DNA of 64,000 nt. Source: LMUY01 sp965276785 (lineage in GTDB: Bacteria; Pseudomonadota; Alphaproteobacteria; Acetobacterales; Acetobacteraceae). Where the stretch lies: positions 868,001-932,000 of the forward strand of contig OZ255629.1 of the NCBI GenBank assembly GCA_965276785.1. Direction: 5' to 3'. The position numbers and the translations under genes are program-made. Each line of letters begins with the position of its first letter. Within the stretch, counting starts at the first letter, position 1. Below the pieces are notes generated by a model. The model did not search any database. It was not told the origin of the DNA and saw nothing but the letters and a program-made list of their open reading frames with translations. This document shows positions 35,758 to 45,519 of the stretch, piece after piece.

Positions 35758-37347
35758 ATGAGGCGGCGTGACTTCGTGGCCAGTTCGGCGGCACTCGGCA
35801 CAGCCTTGCTGGCCCGGCCCTACGTCGCGCGGGCACAGGACGCCAACGTACTGCGATTCATCCCACAGGCGAACCTGTCCAGCCTGGATTCCATCGTCGG
35901 CACGCAATACGTGGTGCGCAATGCCTCCTTGCTGGTCTGGGATCAGCTTTACGGCGTCAACAGCCAGCTCGAGCCCAAGCCGCAGATGGCCGACAGCGCC
36001 GAGGTGAGCGAGGACGGCACCACCTGGACCTTCAAGCTGCGCCCGGGGCTGACCTTCCATGACGGGCAAAGGGTGCTGCCCCGCGACATTATCGCCAGCC
36101 TGAAGCGCTGGATGGTGCGCGATACCATGGGGCAGATCATCGCTGCCCAATTGGTGGGCATGGACGGGCCGGATGATCAGACCTTCCGCATCCACCTGAC
36201 CAAGCCCTTTTCGAAGCTGCTGTTCGCCCTTGGCAAGGCGAACCCGCCGCTGGCACTGATCATGCCGGAGCGGATCGCCAGCACCGACCCGTTCAAGCAG
36301 ATCACCGAGTATGTCGGCTCCGGGCCGATGAAGTTCGCCGCCAGCGAGTGGGTGCCGGGCAGCAAGGCGGTGTTCACCCGCTTCGACGGCTACAAGCCGC
36401 GCGACGAGGCGCCGGATTGGTCGGCCGGCGGCAAGCACATGTATCTCGAGCGCATCGAGTGGAACATCATCCCGGACGCCGCAACCGCGGCCGGCGCGTT
36501 GCAGAACGGCGAGGTGGATTGGTGGGAAAACCCGATCCCCGACCTGGTGCCGCTGCTCAAGCGCAACCGCAACCTCAGCGTCGATATCGCCGACCCGCTC
36601 GGCAATATCGGCGACATGCGATTCAATCACCTGAACCCGCCGTTCAACGACGTGCGGGCGCGCCGCGCGGTGATGATGGCGCTGAACCAGGAGGACTTCA
36701 TGCGCGCCGTGGTGGGCGACGACCCGGCGCTCTGGAAGCCATGCCCGTCCTACTTCACGCCGGGCACGCCGGCCTACACCACCGAGGGCGGCGACATCCT
36801 GGAGGGGACGCGCAAATACGACGCCGCCCGCGCGCTGCTGAAAGCGGCCGGCTACAACGGCGAGAAGATCGTGATGATGGTGCCGACCGATATCTCCATC
36901 ACCAAGGCCGAGGGCGATGTGGCAAACGATTTGCTCGGCCGCATCGGCATGAACGTGGATTACCAAGCCTTGGACTGGGGCACGGTGGGCGCACGCCGGG
37001 CGATGAAGAACCCGGTGGACAAGGGCGGCTGGAACATCTTCTTCACCTGGCACGCGGGGGCGGACTGCATCAACCCAGCACCTTACTCCGCGCTGGCGGC
37101 GACCGGCGATAAAGCCTGGTTCGGCTGGCCGAGTTCGCCAGCGGTACAGGAGGGGATCGCCGACTGGTATGCGGCACCCAACCCGGCGGCCGAGAAAGCA
37201 GCACTGGTGAAGACCAACATCGCGGCGTTCCAGGACGTGGTCTACGCCCCGACCGGGTTCTTCCTTGGCTACCAAGCCTGGAACAAGAAGGTCTCGGGCG
37301 TGGTGAAGGCGCCGTTCCCGGTGTTCTGGGGCGTCAAGAAAAGCTGA
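35758..37347 (+). CDS. ABC transporter substrate-binding protein, family 5 (peptide/nickel type)
   Basis: A 529-residue periplasmic binding protein of the DppA/OppA class. The N-terminus is a twin-arginine-type signal (MRRRDFVASSAALGTALLAR, cleavage near VARAQ). Family landmarks are FKLRPGLTFHDG, YVGSGPMKF, MRFNHLNPPFNDVRARRAVMMALNQ and DWGTVGARRAMKN. Start 35758 follows AAGGG. The stop overlaps the next permease start by 1 nt (TGATG). It is first in a five-gene transporter operon. Substrate (peptides, opines, glutathione) is not determinable. Confidence 0.92.
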   Translation: MRRRDFVASSAALGTALLARPYVARAQDANVLRFIPQANLSSLDSIVGTQYVVRNASLLVWDQLYGVNSQLEPKPQMADSAEVSEDGTTWTFKLRPGLTFHDGQRVLPRDIIASLKRWMVRDTMGQIIAAQLVGMDGPDDQTFRIHLTKPFSKLLFALGKANPPLALIMPERIASTDPFKQITEYVGSGPMKFAASEWVPGSKAVFTRFDGYKPRDEAPDWSAGGKHMYLERIEWNIIPDAATAAGALQNGEVDWWENPIPDLVPLLKRNRNLSVDIADPLGNIGDMRFNHLNPPFNDVRARRAVMMALNQEDFMRAVVGDDPALWKPCPSYFTPGTPAYTTEGGDILEGTRKYDAARALLKAAGYNGEKIVMMVPTDISITKAEGDVANDLLGRIGMNVDYQALDWGTVGARRAMKNPVDKGGWNIFFTWHAGADCINPAPYSALAATGDKAWFGWPSSPAVQEGIADWYAAPNPAAEKAALVKTNIAAFQDVVYAPTGFFLGYQAWNKKVSGVVKAPFPVFWGVKKS

Positions 37348-38288
37348 TGCTCGCCTATACCCTCCGCCGCATCGTCTCAACCATTCCGGTCATGGCCGTG
37401 GTGGCGCTCTTTGTGTTCAGCCTGCTTTACTTGGCGCCCGGCGACCCGGCGGCCATCATCGCCGGCGACCAGGCCAGCCCGGCCGACATCGTGCGCATCC
37501 GCGCCTCGCTCGGGCTCGACCGGCCGTTCCTGGTGCGGTTTGGCGATTGGGCCTGGCATATCGCGCATGGCGATCTCGGCACGTCCATTTTCACCAACCT
37601 GCCGGTGACGCATCTCATCGCGCAACGGGTGGAACCGACGGTTTCGCTGATGGTGCTGACCTTGGTGTTCTCCATCGTGGTCGCTGTACCGATGGGCGTG
37701 GTCGCGGCGTGGAAGCATGGCTCGATCATCGATCGCGGGGTAATGCTGCTGGCGGTGTTCGGCTTCTCGGTCCCAGTGTTCGTGGTGGGCTACATTCTGG
37801 CCTACTGCTTTGCGCTGCAGCTGCCCTGGCTGCCGGTGCAGGGCTACACGCCGCTCGCGCAGGGCGTTTGGCCCTGGCTGCAGAACCTGATTCTGCCGAC
37901 GCTGACCTTAGGCAGCGCCTTTATCGCCCTGATCGCCCGCATCACCCGCGCGACCATGCTGGAAGTGCTGAGCCAGGATTACGTGCGCACCGCGCGGGCC
38001 AAGGGAGTGGGGCAATCGCCGATCCTGTTCGTGCATGCATTGAAGAACGCGGCGGTGCCGATCGTGACCGTGATCGGGCTCGGCGTCGCCGGGTTGATCG
38101 GCGGCGCAGTGGTAACGGAGAGTGTATTTGCCATCCCCGGCATCGGCCGGCTGGTGGTGGATTCGATCTTGCGGCGCGATTACCCGATCATCCAAGGCGT
38201 CGTGCTGATCTTCTCCTTCATCTACGTGCTGGTGAACCTGGCAGTGGACCTGACATACACCGTGTTCGACCCAAGGATTCGTTATTGA
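37347..38288 (+). CDS. ABC transporter permease, DppB type
   Basis: A 313-residue inner-membrane permease with six helices. Landmarks are MLAYTLRRIVSTIPVM, FSLLYLAPGDPAAIIAG, the LGLDRPFLVRFGDW block, and the EAA coupling loop that contacts the ATPase (QDYVRTARAKGVGQSPILFV). The start overlaps the binding-protein stop by 1 nt, and the stop overlaps the start of the partner permease by 4 nt. All membrane segments are intact. Confidence 0.92.
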   Translation: MLAYTLRRIVSTIPVMAVVALFVFSLLYLAPGDPAAIIAGDQASPADIVRIRASLGLDRPFLVRFGDWAWHIAHGDLGTSIFTNLPVTHLIAQRVEPTVSLMVLTLVFSIVVAVPMGVVAAWKHGSIIDRGVMLLAVFGFSVPVFVVGYILAYCFALQLPWLPVQGYTPLAQGVWPWLQNLILPTLTLGSAFIALIARITRATMLEVLSQDYVRTARAKGVGQSPILFVHALKNAAVPIVTVIGLGVAGLIGGAVVTESVFAIPGIGRLVVDSILRRDYPIIQGVVLIFSFIYVLVNLAVDLTYTVFDPRIRY

Positions 38289-39187
38289 GCACCACCTTTC
38301 CCCAGTCCGGCATCGCCGTGCCGATGCCGGACATCCTGCCGCCGGTGCGTCAACGCGGCCGCCTGGCGGGCTTTGTCTGGCGCAATCCGACCATTGTGGC
38401 GGGCGGTGTACTGCTTGCCGTGATCGTGTGCCTCGGCGTGTTCGCGCCCTGGTTCGGCACGGTCGACCCAACGGCGTTGGCACCGGCCAAGCGGCTTCGC
38501 GCGCCCTCGGCGCTGTATTGGTTCGGCACCGACATGCTGGGACGGGATATCTATTCCCGCGTGCTATACGGCGCGCGGGTTTCGCTGATCGTGGGGTTTG
38601 CGGTGGCGGCGCTTGCGTCCGTGCTCGGCATGCTGATCGGCATGTGCGCCGGCTACATCCGCCTGGTGGATGCGCTGGTGATGCGGGTGATGGACGGGCT
38701 GATGTCGATCCCCTCCATCCTGCTCGCCATCGCGCTGATGGCGCTGACCCGCGGCAGTGTGCAGAACGTCATCATCGCGATCACCGTGGCGGAGGTCCCG
38801 CGGGTAACCCGGTTGGTGCGCGGCGTGGTGCTCAGCCTGCGCGAGCAACCCTATGTCGAGGCGGCGGTGGCAAGCGGCACCCGCACGCCGCGCGTGATCT
38901 TCCGCCACATCCTGCCCAATACGGTGGCGCCGCTGACGGTGCAGGCGACCTTCATTTGCGCGTCGGCGATGATCACCGAGGCGATCCTCTCGTTCATCGG
39001 TGCCGGCACGCCGCCGATCATTCCTTCCTGGGGCAACATCATGGCCGAGGGACGCGCGCTGTGGCAGATCAAGCCCTACATCGTGTTCTTCCCGGCCGCG
39101 TTCCTGTCGCTCACCGTGCTTGCCGTGAACCTTCTGGGTGACGGGCTGCGCGACATGCTCGATCCCCGCTTGGCCAAGCGCATCTGA
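38285..39187 (+). CDS. ABC transporter permease, DppC type
   Basis: A 300-residue partner permease. The cytosolic N-terminus leads to helix 1 (IVAGGVLLAVIVCLGVFAPW), then FGTDMLGRDIYSRVLYGARVSL, the family signature, and the EAA loop (YVEAAVASGTRTPRVIFRHI). The C-terminus is GDGLRDMLDPRLAKRI. TTG 38285 overlaps the DppB-type stop (TTGA) and is a likely start; ATG 38324 (MPDILPPV) is the alternative. The frame is open much further upstream inside the previous gene, but that part is not protein-like. Confidence 0.9.
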   Translation: MSTTFPQSGIAVPMPDILPPVRQRGRLAGFVWRNPTIVAGGVLLAVIVCLGVFAPWFGTVDPTALAPAKRLRAPSALYWFGTDMLGRDIYSRVLYGARVSLIVGFAVAALASVLGMLIGMCAGYIRLVDALVMRVMDGLMSIPSILLAIALMALTRGSVQNVIIAITVAEVPRVTRLVRGVVLSLREQPYVEAAVASGTRTPRVIFRHILPNTVAPLTVQATFICASAMITEAILSFIGAGTPPIIPSWGNIMAEGRALWQIKPYIVFFPAAFLSLTVLAVNLLGDGLRDMLDPRLAKRI

Positions 39188-40239
39188 TGGCAGAGACTGA
39201 CACGCTGCTTCCTCTCCCGCTCGCGGGGGAGGACCGAGGCAACGGGGAGCCACCGGCCCCGCTGCTCCACGTGCAGCACCTGCAAACCCACTTCGCCACG
39301 CCGGACGGCGTGGTGCGTGCGGTGGAGGACCTGTCATTCTTCATCCATGCCGGCGAGACCGTTGCCATCGTGGGAGAAAGCGGCTGCGGCAAGTCCGTCA
39401 CCTCGATGTCCATTCTGCGGCTGATCCAGTCGCCGCCGGGCAAGGTCGCCGGGCGCATCTTGTTCAACGGCCGCGACCTGCTGCGCGCTTCGGACGCCGA
39501 GATGCGCAAGCTGCGTGGCAACGACATCAGCATGATCTTCCAGGAGCCGATGACCAGCCTGAACCCGGTGCTGACGGTGGGCCGCCAAATTGGCGAGACG
39601 CTGCGGTTGCACCAGGGTTTGAACGCCGGCGAGGCGACCCGGCGGGCAGTGGAAATGCTCGATTTGGTGGGCATTTCCGCCGCCGCCCGCCGCGTGCGCG
39701 AGTTCCCGCACCAGCTCTCCGGCGGCATGCGCCAGCGGGTGATGATTGCGATGGCGCTGGCCTGCAACCCCAAGCTGCTGATCGCCGACGAGCCAACCAC
39801 CGCCTTGGACGTGACCATCCAGGCGCAGATCCTCGATCTAATGCGGGACCTGAAGACGCGCTTAGGCTCCGCCATCATGTTGATTACCCACGACCTGGGT
39901 GTGGTCGCGGAGATGGCGCAGCGGGTGGTGGTGATGTATGCCGGCCGCAAGGTGGAGGAAGCGCTGGTCGGGGAGATCTTCGCCCGGCCGCTGCATCCTT
40001 ACACCCGTGGGCTGCTCGGCGCGGTGCCGCGGCTTGGCTCCTCGCTGGTGGACGAGGTGGGGCGCAGCAAGCTCGAAGAAATTCCTGGGCTGGTTCCAAG
40101 CCTGAGGCAGCGCATCGTAGGCTGCGCCTTTGCCGGGCGCTGCCCGATGGCGACCGAGTATTGCCGCAAAGAGGCGCCAGCCGTGGAGGAAAAGGCGCCG
40201 GGGCACGTTGCTGCCTGCCATTACGCGGAGGCGGCGTGA
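39187..40239 (+). CDS. ABC transporter ATPase, DppD type
   Basis: A 350-residue ATPase of the peptide importer. Walker A GESGCGKS, Q-loop IFQEPMTSLNP, signature LSGGMRQRVMIAMAL and Walker B LLIADEPTTALD are all intact. The C-terminal oligopeptide-transporter extension has a Cys cluster (GCAFAGRCPMATEYC) that in homologues binds an iron-sulfur cluster. The first 20 residues (LPLPLAGEDRGNGE) are a low-complexity leader. The start overlaps the upstream stop by 1 nt. Confidence 0.93.
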   Translation: MAETDTLLPLPLAGEDRGNGEPPAPLLHVQHLQTHFATPDGVVRAVEDLSFFIHAGETVAIVGESGCGKSVTSMSILRLIQSPPGKVAGRILFNGRDLLRASDAEMRKLRGNDISMIFQEPMTSLNPVLTVGRQIGETLRLHQGLNAGEATRRAVEMLDLVGISAAARRVREFPHQLSGGMRQRVMIAMALACNPKLLIADEPTTALDVTIQAQILDLMRDLKTRLGSAIMLITHDLGVVAEMAQRVVVMYAGRKVEEALVGEIFARPLHPYTRGLLGAVPRLGSSLVDEVGRSKLEEIPGLVPSLRQRIVGCAFAGRCPMATEYCRKEAPAVEEKAPGHVAACHYAEAA

Positions 40240-41231
40240 TGACACCGCTGCTCGAAGTCAACGCGCTGAAGAAGCACTACCCGATCAAAGGCGGCCTGTT
40301 TGGCGGCACCAAGGCGACGGTCTACGCGGTAGACGGCGTCTCCTTCACCGTGACTGCCGGCGAAACGCTTTCCGTGGTGGGCGAGAGCGGCTGCGGCAAG
40401 TCCACCGTCGGCCGCGCCATCCTTCGTCTTACGGAACCCACCGACGGCGAAATGTTGCTGGATGGCGAACGCATCGATACCCTTTCGCCCAGCAAGATGC
40501 GGCAGATGCGCCGCCGCATTCAGGTGGTGTTCCAGGACCCGTTCAGCAGCCTTAATCCGCGCATGCGCGTGCGCGACATCCTGGCCGAACCGATCACCAA
40601 CTTCGGCCTGGCGCGTGGTACCGAGCTCGACGACCGGGTGGCGGCCTTGATGGATAAGGTGCGCCTGCCGCGCGACGCCATGCGGCGCTTCCCACACGAG
40701 TTCAGCGGCGGCCAACGCCAGCGCATCGGCATCGCCCGTGCCTTGGCGCCGGGGTCCGACCTCATCATCTGCGACGAAGCGGTGAGCGCGCTGGACGTGT
40801 CGGTGAAGGCGCAGATCATCAACCTGCTGAGCGACCTGCAGCACGAACTGGGGCTGGCGCTGCTGTTCATCAGCCACGACTTGGCCGTGGTAGAACACCT
40901 GACCCACCGCGTGGCCGTGATGTATCTTGGCAAGATCGTGGAGATGGCCGATCGGCGTTCACTATTTGCCACGCCGCGCCACCCTTACACCCGCGCCCTG
41001 CTATCTGCCGTCCCGGTGCCGGATCCAGCGGCAAAGCGCGAGCGCATCATCCTCAAAGGCGATGTGCCGAGCCCGATCGATCCGCCAAAAGGCTGCCGGT
41101 TTCACACCCGTTGCCCGTATGTATTCGATCGCTGCCGGGTCGAGGAGCCGTTGTTGCTGGAAAAGGCGGCAGGCCAAAAGGCCGCTTGCCACCTAGAGCA
41201 GCTGCCTGAACTTCAAGTGCTGCTCCAGTAA
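40239..41231 (+). CDS. ABC transporter ATPase, DppF type
   Basis: A 330-residue second ATPase of the operon. Walker A GESGCGKST, Q-loop VFQDPFSSLNPRM, signature FSGGQRQRIGIARAL and Walker B LIICDEAVSALD are present, with the C-terminal Cys-containing extension (GCRFHTRCPYVFDRC). Start ATG 40239 overlaps the stop of the DppD-type gene by 1 nt, as at the other junctions. It completes the importer: binding protein, two permeases, two ATPases. Confidence 0.93.
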   Translation: MTPLLEVNALKKHYPIKGGLFGGTKATVYAVDGVSFTVTAGETLSVVGESGCGKSTVGRAILRLTEPTDGEMLLDGERIDTLSPSKMRQMRRRIQVVFQDPFSSLNPRMRVRDILAEPITNFGLARGTELDDRVAALMDKVRLPRDAMRRFPHEFSGGQRQRIGIARALAPGSDLIICDEAVSALDVSVKAQIINLLSDLQHELGLALLFISHDLAVVEHLTHRVAVMYLGKIVEMADRRSLFATPRHPYTRALLSAVPVPDPAAKRERIILKGDVPSPIDPPKGCRFHTRCPYVFDRCRVEEPLLLEKAAGQKAACHLEQLPELQVLLQ

Positions 41232-41319
41232 TGAGAAATAACTGGACGGCCCGAGACGAAACATCGAAACATCACGTGATGGCTATGCGTGTGGCCCATG
41301 CGTCAGGGAGTTATAGAAA

Positions 41320-42558
41320 ATGATCACTCGCCGTTCTGCAACCCAAATGCTTGCAGGCGCCACCCTCGCGTCGAGTTTGGGGGGCCGCGTTCTTGCAGCG
41401 GCAGAGAAGACCATTCAGATTGGGCTTGACTTCTCGCTCACCGGTGGCGATGCGGCGAGCGCGCAACGGATGCGGGATGGTGCCTTGCTGGCCATTGACG
41501 AAGCCAACGACAAGGGCACTGTGAAGGGCTACAAGTTGGTGCCGATGGTACTGGATGACGCCACGGCCACCGCCGGCCAATATGACCCCGCACAAGCCGC
41601 CACCAATGCGCGCAAATTCGTTGCCGACAAGACCGTGGTGGGTGTGGTCGGCCCGCAGATGAGCGGCGCCGGCAAGGCGATGGCGCCGATCCTGAGCCAG
41701 GGCAACTTGCTCATCATCACACCCTCGTCGACCAACCCCGACCTCACCGACCCGAAATTCGCTGCGCAATACCGGCCCGGTGGAAAGCCGATTTACTTTC
41801 GCACCGTCACCACGGACGCGTATCAGGGCCCCAACATGGCAGACTTCTTCGCCGAGACGCTGGGCGTCAAGACGATCTACGTGCTTGACGATCAGGGCGC
41901 TTACGGCGTCGGCATCGCCGACTCCTTCCAGAAGCGCATCACCGACAAGGGCGTCAAACTGTTGGGGCGCGACCAGATCGACCCCAAGGCAGCCGACTAC
42001 TCAGCCGTTTTGACCAAGATCAAGTCGATGAACGCCGACAGCTTGTATTATGGCGGCGTGAGCACCGCCGGCGTGAAGCTCGTCAAGCAGAGCTACGACA
42101 TCCTGCCAAGTTTGAAGAAGGGTGGCGGCGACGGGATCGTCACGTCCGATATCCTGTCGGGTGCCGGCTTTCCGGCTTGTAACGGCTGGTATGCCACGCA
42201 GGCGTCGCCGCACTTGGTCGATGACGCAAAGCTCAGCTCGTGGATGGCCGACTTCCGCAAGAAATTCAACGGCGAGGCGCCGGAGGACTATACCATCACC
42301 TCCTACGACGCCACGAGCATCCTTATCCAGGCGATGGCCAAGCTGGTGAAGGCAGGCAAGCCAATTACTCGCGATGGCGTACGCGAAACGGTTCAGACCG
42401 GCAAATTTCCCACGCTGCAAGGCGACGTGGATTTCGACCAGAACGGCGACATCCAGAGCAAGGTGATCAGCGTGTATCAGATCACCAAGAACGATAGCGC
42501 GCCGCTCGACGATGTGAATGCACAGTTCAAATACATCGGCGTGGCCCCGACAAGCTAA
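41320..42558 (+). CDS. Branched-chain amino acid-type ABC substrate-binding protein
   Basis: A 412-residue periplasmic binding protein of the LivJ/LivK class (peripla_BP_6). The signal peptide (MITRRSATQMLAGATLASS) ends near VLAAAE. Family blocks are IQIGLDFSLTGGDAASAQ, VGVVGPQMSGAGKAM, ITPSSTNPDLTD and the NMADFFAETLGVKTIYVLDD hinge. It heads the second ABC operon, 88 nt after the peptide-type operon, and may have its own promoter in that gap. The ligand may be leucine/isoleucine/valine or an aromatic or urea-type compound. Confidence 0.9.
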   Translation: MITRRSATQMLAGATLASSLGGRVLAAAEKTIQIGLDFSLTGGDAASAQRMRDGALLAIDEANDKGTVKGYKLVPMVLDDATATAGQYDPAQAATNARKFVADKTVVGVVGPQMSGAGKAMAPILSQGNLLIITPSSTNPDLTDPKFAAQYRPGGKPIYFRTVTTDAYQGPNMADFFAETLGVKTIYVLDDQGAYGVGIADSFQKRITDKGVKLLGRDQIDPKAADYSAVLTKIKSMNADSLYYGGVSTAGVKLVKQSYDILPSLKKGGGDGIVTSDILSGAGFPACNGWYATQASPHLVDDAKLSSWMADFRKKFNGEAPEDYTITSYDATSILIQAMAKLVKAGKPITRDGVRETVQTGKFPTLQGDVDFDQNGDIQSKVISVYQITKNDSAPLDDVNAQFKYIGVAPTS

Positions 42559-42583
42559 TGACCCGCGAGCAGGGGGCGCTGGC

Positions 42584-43513
42584 ATGACATCCTGGGACCT
42601 GCTGGTTCAGCAGGTCATCAACGGCTTGAGCCTGGGCGCGATGTACTCGCTGATCGCGCTCGGGTTCACGCTGGTGTACGGTATCCTCGAACTCATCAAC
42701 TTCTCGCATTTCAATGTCTTCATGGTCGGTTCGTTCGTGGCGCTCTGGGCGCTGCAGGCGATGGGCGTGAGCGGGCAAGGCACCGTGTTGCCGCTCGTCC
42801 CACTGGTTGGCGTACTCGCCACGGCGTTCCTGGCCACCATGGTGGCCTGCGGCCTGTTAGGCGTCGGCATCGAACGGCTATGCTTGCGGCCGCTGCGGGG
42901 CGTGAAGGGTCCGTCGGCGATGATCACCACAATCGGCGTGTCGTATGTGCTGTTCAATGTTGTGCTGTTGTTCGTCGGCGCGCAGACTTTCAACTATCCG
43001 AACCCGTTACCGCCGCTGATTTTTCCAATCGGCGATGCGGTGCTCCGGCTTAGGGAAATCCTGATCTGGATCGTGGCGGTGGTCTTGATGCTGGCCCTGT
43101 TCGTTTTTACCAAGCGCAGCCGGATGGGCAAGGCGATGCGCGCCACCGCTCAGGACGCCGAAGCGGCGCGCATGATGGGCGTCGAGGTGGACCGGGTGGT
43201 GATGATCGCTTTCTTTATCGGCTCCGCGCTCGCGGGGGCCGGCGGCATGATCTTCGGGCTCTACTACAACTTCACCAACTTCTCGGTGGGCTACACGGCG
43301 GGTCTGCGCGCCTTCACCGCGGCGGTGCTCGGCGGTATCGGCAACGTGCCCGGCGCCATGCTGGGCGGTGTGCTGATCGGGCTGATCGAGACCGTGAGCG
43401 GACAGGTGATCTCGGTGCGTTGGACCGATGTGGTGATCTTCTCGATCCTGGTCCTGGTCCTGGTGTTCCGCCCGGCGGGCTTGCTGGGGCGGGTGGCGCC
43501 GAACAAGTCATGA
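42584..43513 (+). CDS. livH: Branched-chain amino acid-type ABC permease LivH
   Basis: A 309-residue permease with eight or more helices. The N-terminal LLVQQVINGLSLGAMYSLIA and the LGFTLVYGILELINFSH block are diagnostic, and the ATPase-contact loop is MGKAMRATAQDAEAARMMGV. The end (GLLGRVAPNKS) overlaps the fusion gene by 4 nt. Start ATG 42584 is 25 nt after the binding-protein stop, with a GGGGG stretch upstream. The symbol reflects family, not proven substrate. Confidence 0.9.
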   Translation: MTSWDLLVQQVINGLSLGAMYSLIALGFTLVYGILELINFSHFNVFMVGSFVALWALQAMGVSGQGTVLPLVPLVGVLATAFLATMVACGLLGVGIERLCLRPLRGVKGPSAMITTIGVSYVLFNVVLLFVGAQTFNYPNPLPPLIFPIGDAVLRLREILIWIVAVVLMLALFVFTKRSRMGKAMRATAQDAEAARMMGVEVDRVVMIAFFIGSALAGAGGMIFGLYYNFTNFSVGYTAGLRAFTAAVLGGIGNVPGAMLGGVLIGLIETVSGQVISVRWTDVVIFSILVLVLVFRPAGLLGRVAPNKS

Positions 43514-45519
43514 AGGCAGGTGCCATGCAGCGGGTTTTCCCCACCGTGAGTCCCGCCCGGCTGCGCGCCGCCGGAACCTGCGCGATTGCGCTGGCGGCGA
43601 TCCTGTTCCCGCTCATTCACGGCGACGATGCCGACATCGACTCGGTTGCCAATGCACTGTCCTTTGCCGCCCTGGCGCTGGGCTTGAACATCGTCGTCGG
43701 CATGGCTGGGCTGCTGGACCTTGGCTATGCCGCGTTCTTCGCCATTGGGGCGTATTTCTATGGCGTGCTGTCCTCTTTCCAATTGCAGCCGGAATGGTCA
43801 TCGTTCTGGCAGCCCTTTGCAGCGCTTGGCTTGGTCGCGCGCATGCCCGGCCCCGGCACGGTGGACGTGGTCCACACCACGCTGTCGTTCTGGCTCGCGG
43901 TCCCGCTGTCCGGCGCGTTGGCAGCTTTGTGCGGCATCCTCTTCGGCGCACCAACGCTGCGGCTGCGCGGAGATTACCTCGCCATCGTCACCTTGGGGTT
44001 TGGCGAGATCGTGCCGATCGTGGCGCGCAACTGGGGCGAGGTGACGAACGGCGCCGCCGGGCTGAACGGAGTGGCTCCGCCGAGTTTAGGCGGCACCAGT
44101 TTCGGCGTGGATTCAACGCCGTATTTCTACGTCATCCTCGCGCTGGTCGCCGCTTTAATCTTCGTCAGCGTCCGCCTGCGCGATAGCCGGATCGGCCGCG
44201 CCTGGATGGCCATCCGCGAGGACGAGGTCGCCGCCGGCGCGATGGGCGTGAACCTGGTTCGCTTTAAGCTGCTGGCGTTCGCCATCGGAGCCTCCTTCGC
44301 CGGCATGACCGGAACCTTCTATGTCGCCAAGCTGCAGACCGCGACGCCCGAGATGTTCGGCTTCCCCGTCTCGGTAATGGTTTTGGTGATGGTCGTGCTG
44401 GGCGGCATGGGTAGCGTCTGGGGCGTGGTGCTGGGGGCCATGGTGCTGCAATTGCTGCAGTCATGGTTCCTGCAGGACCTGACGGATTGGACGCATCAGT
44501 TGGGCGCGCTGATCGGGTCCGGCGCGCTGCAGCGTGTGGACTTCGTGCAGTCCATCGAGCTGATCTTCGGCATTATCTTGGTCCTGATGATGCTGTTCCG
44601 GCGCGAGGGGCTGATTCCGGCGCACCGCCGCGCCCAGGCACTGAGCTTCGAGCAGCAGCATGCGACGGTGCAGCGCGTGTCCGCCTTCACCTTGCCCGGT
44701 ATCGCCCCGCCCGCGGAGCGCGGGAAACCGCTGCTGGAGGTAAAGGGGGTCACGGTGCGGTTCGGCGGCTTGGTAGCGCTGAACGCGGTGACGGTGAGTG
44801 TGCCGGAAGGTGGCGTGCTGGCGGTGATCGGGCCCAACGGGTCTGGCAAATCCACCCTATTCAACACCATTACCGGGCTCACTCCGGCGGCAAGCGGCAG
44901 CATTCGGTTCGCCGGGCGGGAACTGGTCGGCTTGCCGCCGCACCAGGTCCTGGATGCGGGTGTGGCGCGTACGTTCCAGAACATCCGCCTGTTTCCCAGC
45001 CTGTCGGTCATGGACAACGTGCTGGTGGGGCAGCATGCCCGGCTGCACACCGGGCCGGTTAGGGCTATCCTACGCCTGCCGGGCACCAGGGCGGAGGAGC
45101 GGGCAGCGCGCGAGCGGGTGATGGAGATCCTGTCGTTGTTCGGCAACCGCTTGGTGCCGCGGGTGGACCAGCCGGTGTCAGGCTTGTCCTATGCCAATCG
45201 CCGCCGGGTTGAGATTGCCCGCGCGCTCGCTTCGGGGCCACGGTTGCTGATGCTGGACGAACCGACCGCAGGCATGAACCCGGCGGAAACGCTGGAACTC
45301 GCCGACCAACTCAAGCAACTCCATACGTTGGGGCTCAGCATCCTGGTGATCGAGCATAAGTTGGACGTGGTGACCCGATTGGCCGACACCGTCGTCGTGC
45401 TGGACCATGGCGACAAGCTGACCGAGGGATCGCCCGACGAGGTGCGCCGCAACGAGGCCGTGCTGGACGCCTATCTCGGCCGCAGCCATACCGCGGTCAT
45501 GGACGCAATCAGTGCCTGA
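43510..45519 (+). CDS. LivM-LivG fusion: ABC permease plus ATPase in one polypeptide
   Basis: A 669-residue fusion. Residues 1 to about 385 are the LivM permease (ALSFAALALGLNIVVGMAGL, then LDLGYAAFFAIGAYFYG, and the GRAWMAIREDEVAAGAMGVN coupling loop). A linker of about 20 residues leads to the LivG ATPase from about 405: Walker A GPNGSGKST, signature LSYANRRRVEIARAL (LSYG-like as usual for LivG), Walker B LLMLDEPTAGMNP and the H-loop IEHKLDV. Fusions of this kind are seen in some alpha- and betaproteobacteria. The start overlaps livH and the stop overlaps livF. Confidence 0.92.
   Translation: MKAGAMQRVFPTVSPARLRAAGTCAIALAAILFPLIHGDDADIDSVANALSFAALALGLNIVVGMAGLLDLGYAAFFAIGAYFYGVLSSFQLQPEWSSFWQPFAALGLVARMPGPGTVDVVHTTLSFWLAVPLSGALAALCGILFGAPTLRLRGDYLAIVTLGFGEIVPIVARNWGEVTNGAAGLNGVAPPSLGGTSFGVDSTPYFYVILALVAALIFVSVRLRDSRIGRAWMAIREDEVAAGAMGVNLVRFKLLAFAIGASFAGMTGTFYVAKLQTATPEMFGFPVSVMVLVMVVLGGMGSVWGVVLGAMVLQLLQSWFLQDLTDWTHQLGALIGSGALQRVDFVQSIELIFGIILVLMMLFRREGLIPAHRRAQALSFEQQHATVQRVSAFTLPGIAPPAERGKPLLEVKGVTVRFGGLVALNAVTVSVPEGGVLAVIGPNGSGKSTLFNTITGLTPAASGSIRFAGRELVGLPPHQVLDAGVARTFQNIRLFPSLSVMDNVLVGQHARLHTGPVRAILRLPGTRAEERAARERVMEILSLFGNRLVPRVDQPVSGLSYANRRRVEIARALASGPRLLMLDEPTAGMNPAETLELADQLKQLHTLGLSILVIEHKLDVVTRLADTVVVLDHGDKLTEGSPDEVRRNEAVLDAYLGRSHTAVMDAISA

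Noticed and set aside
35206..37380. 724-codon open frame on the minus strand opposite the peptide-type ABC genes
   Set aside because: Translation is His/Arg/Gly-rich with no domain, typical of an antisense shadow in high-GC DNA; the + strand frames encode intact known proteins.
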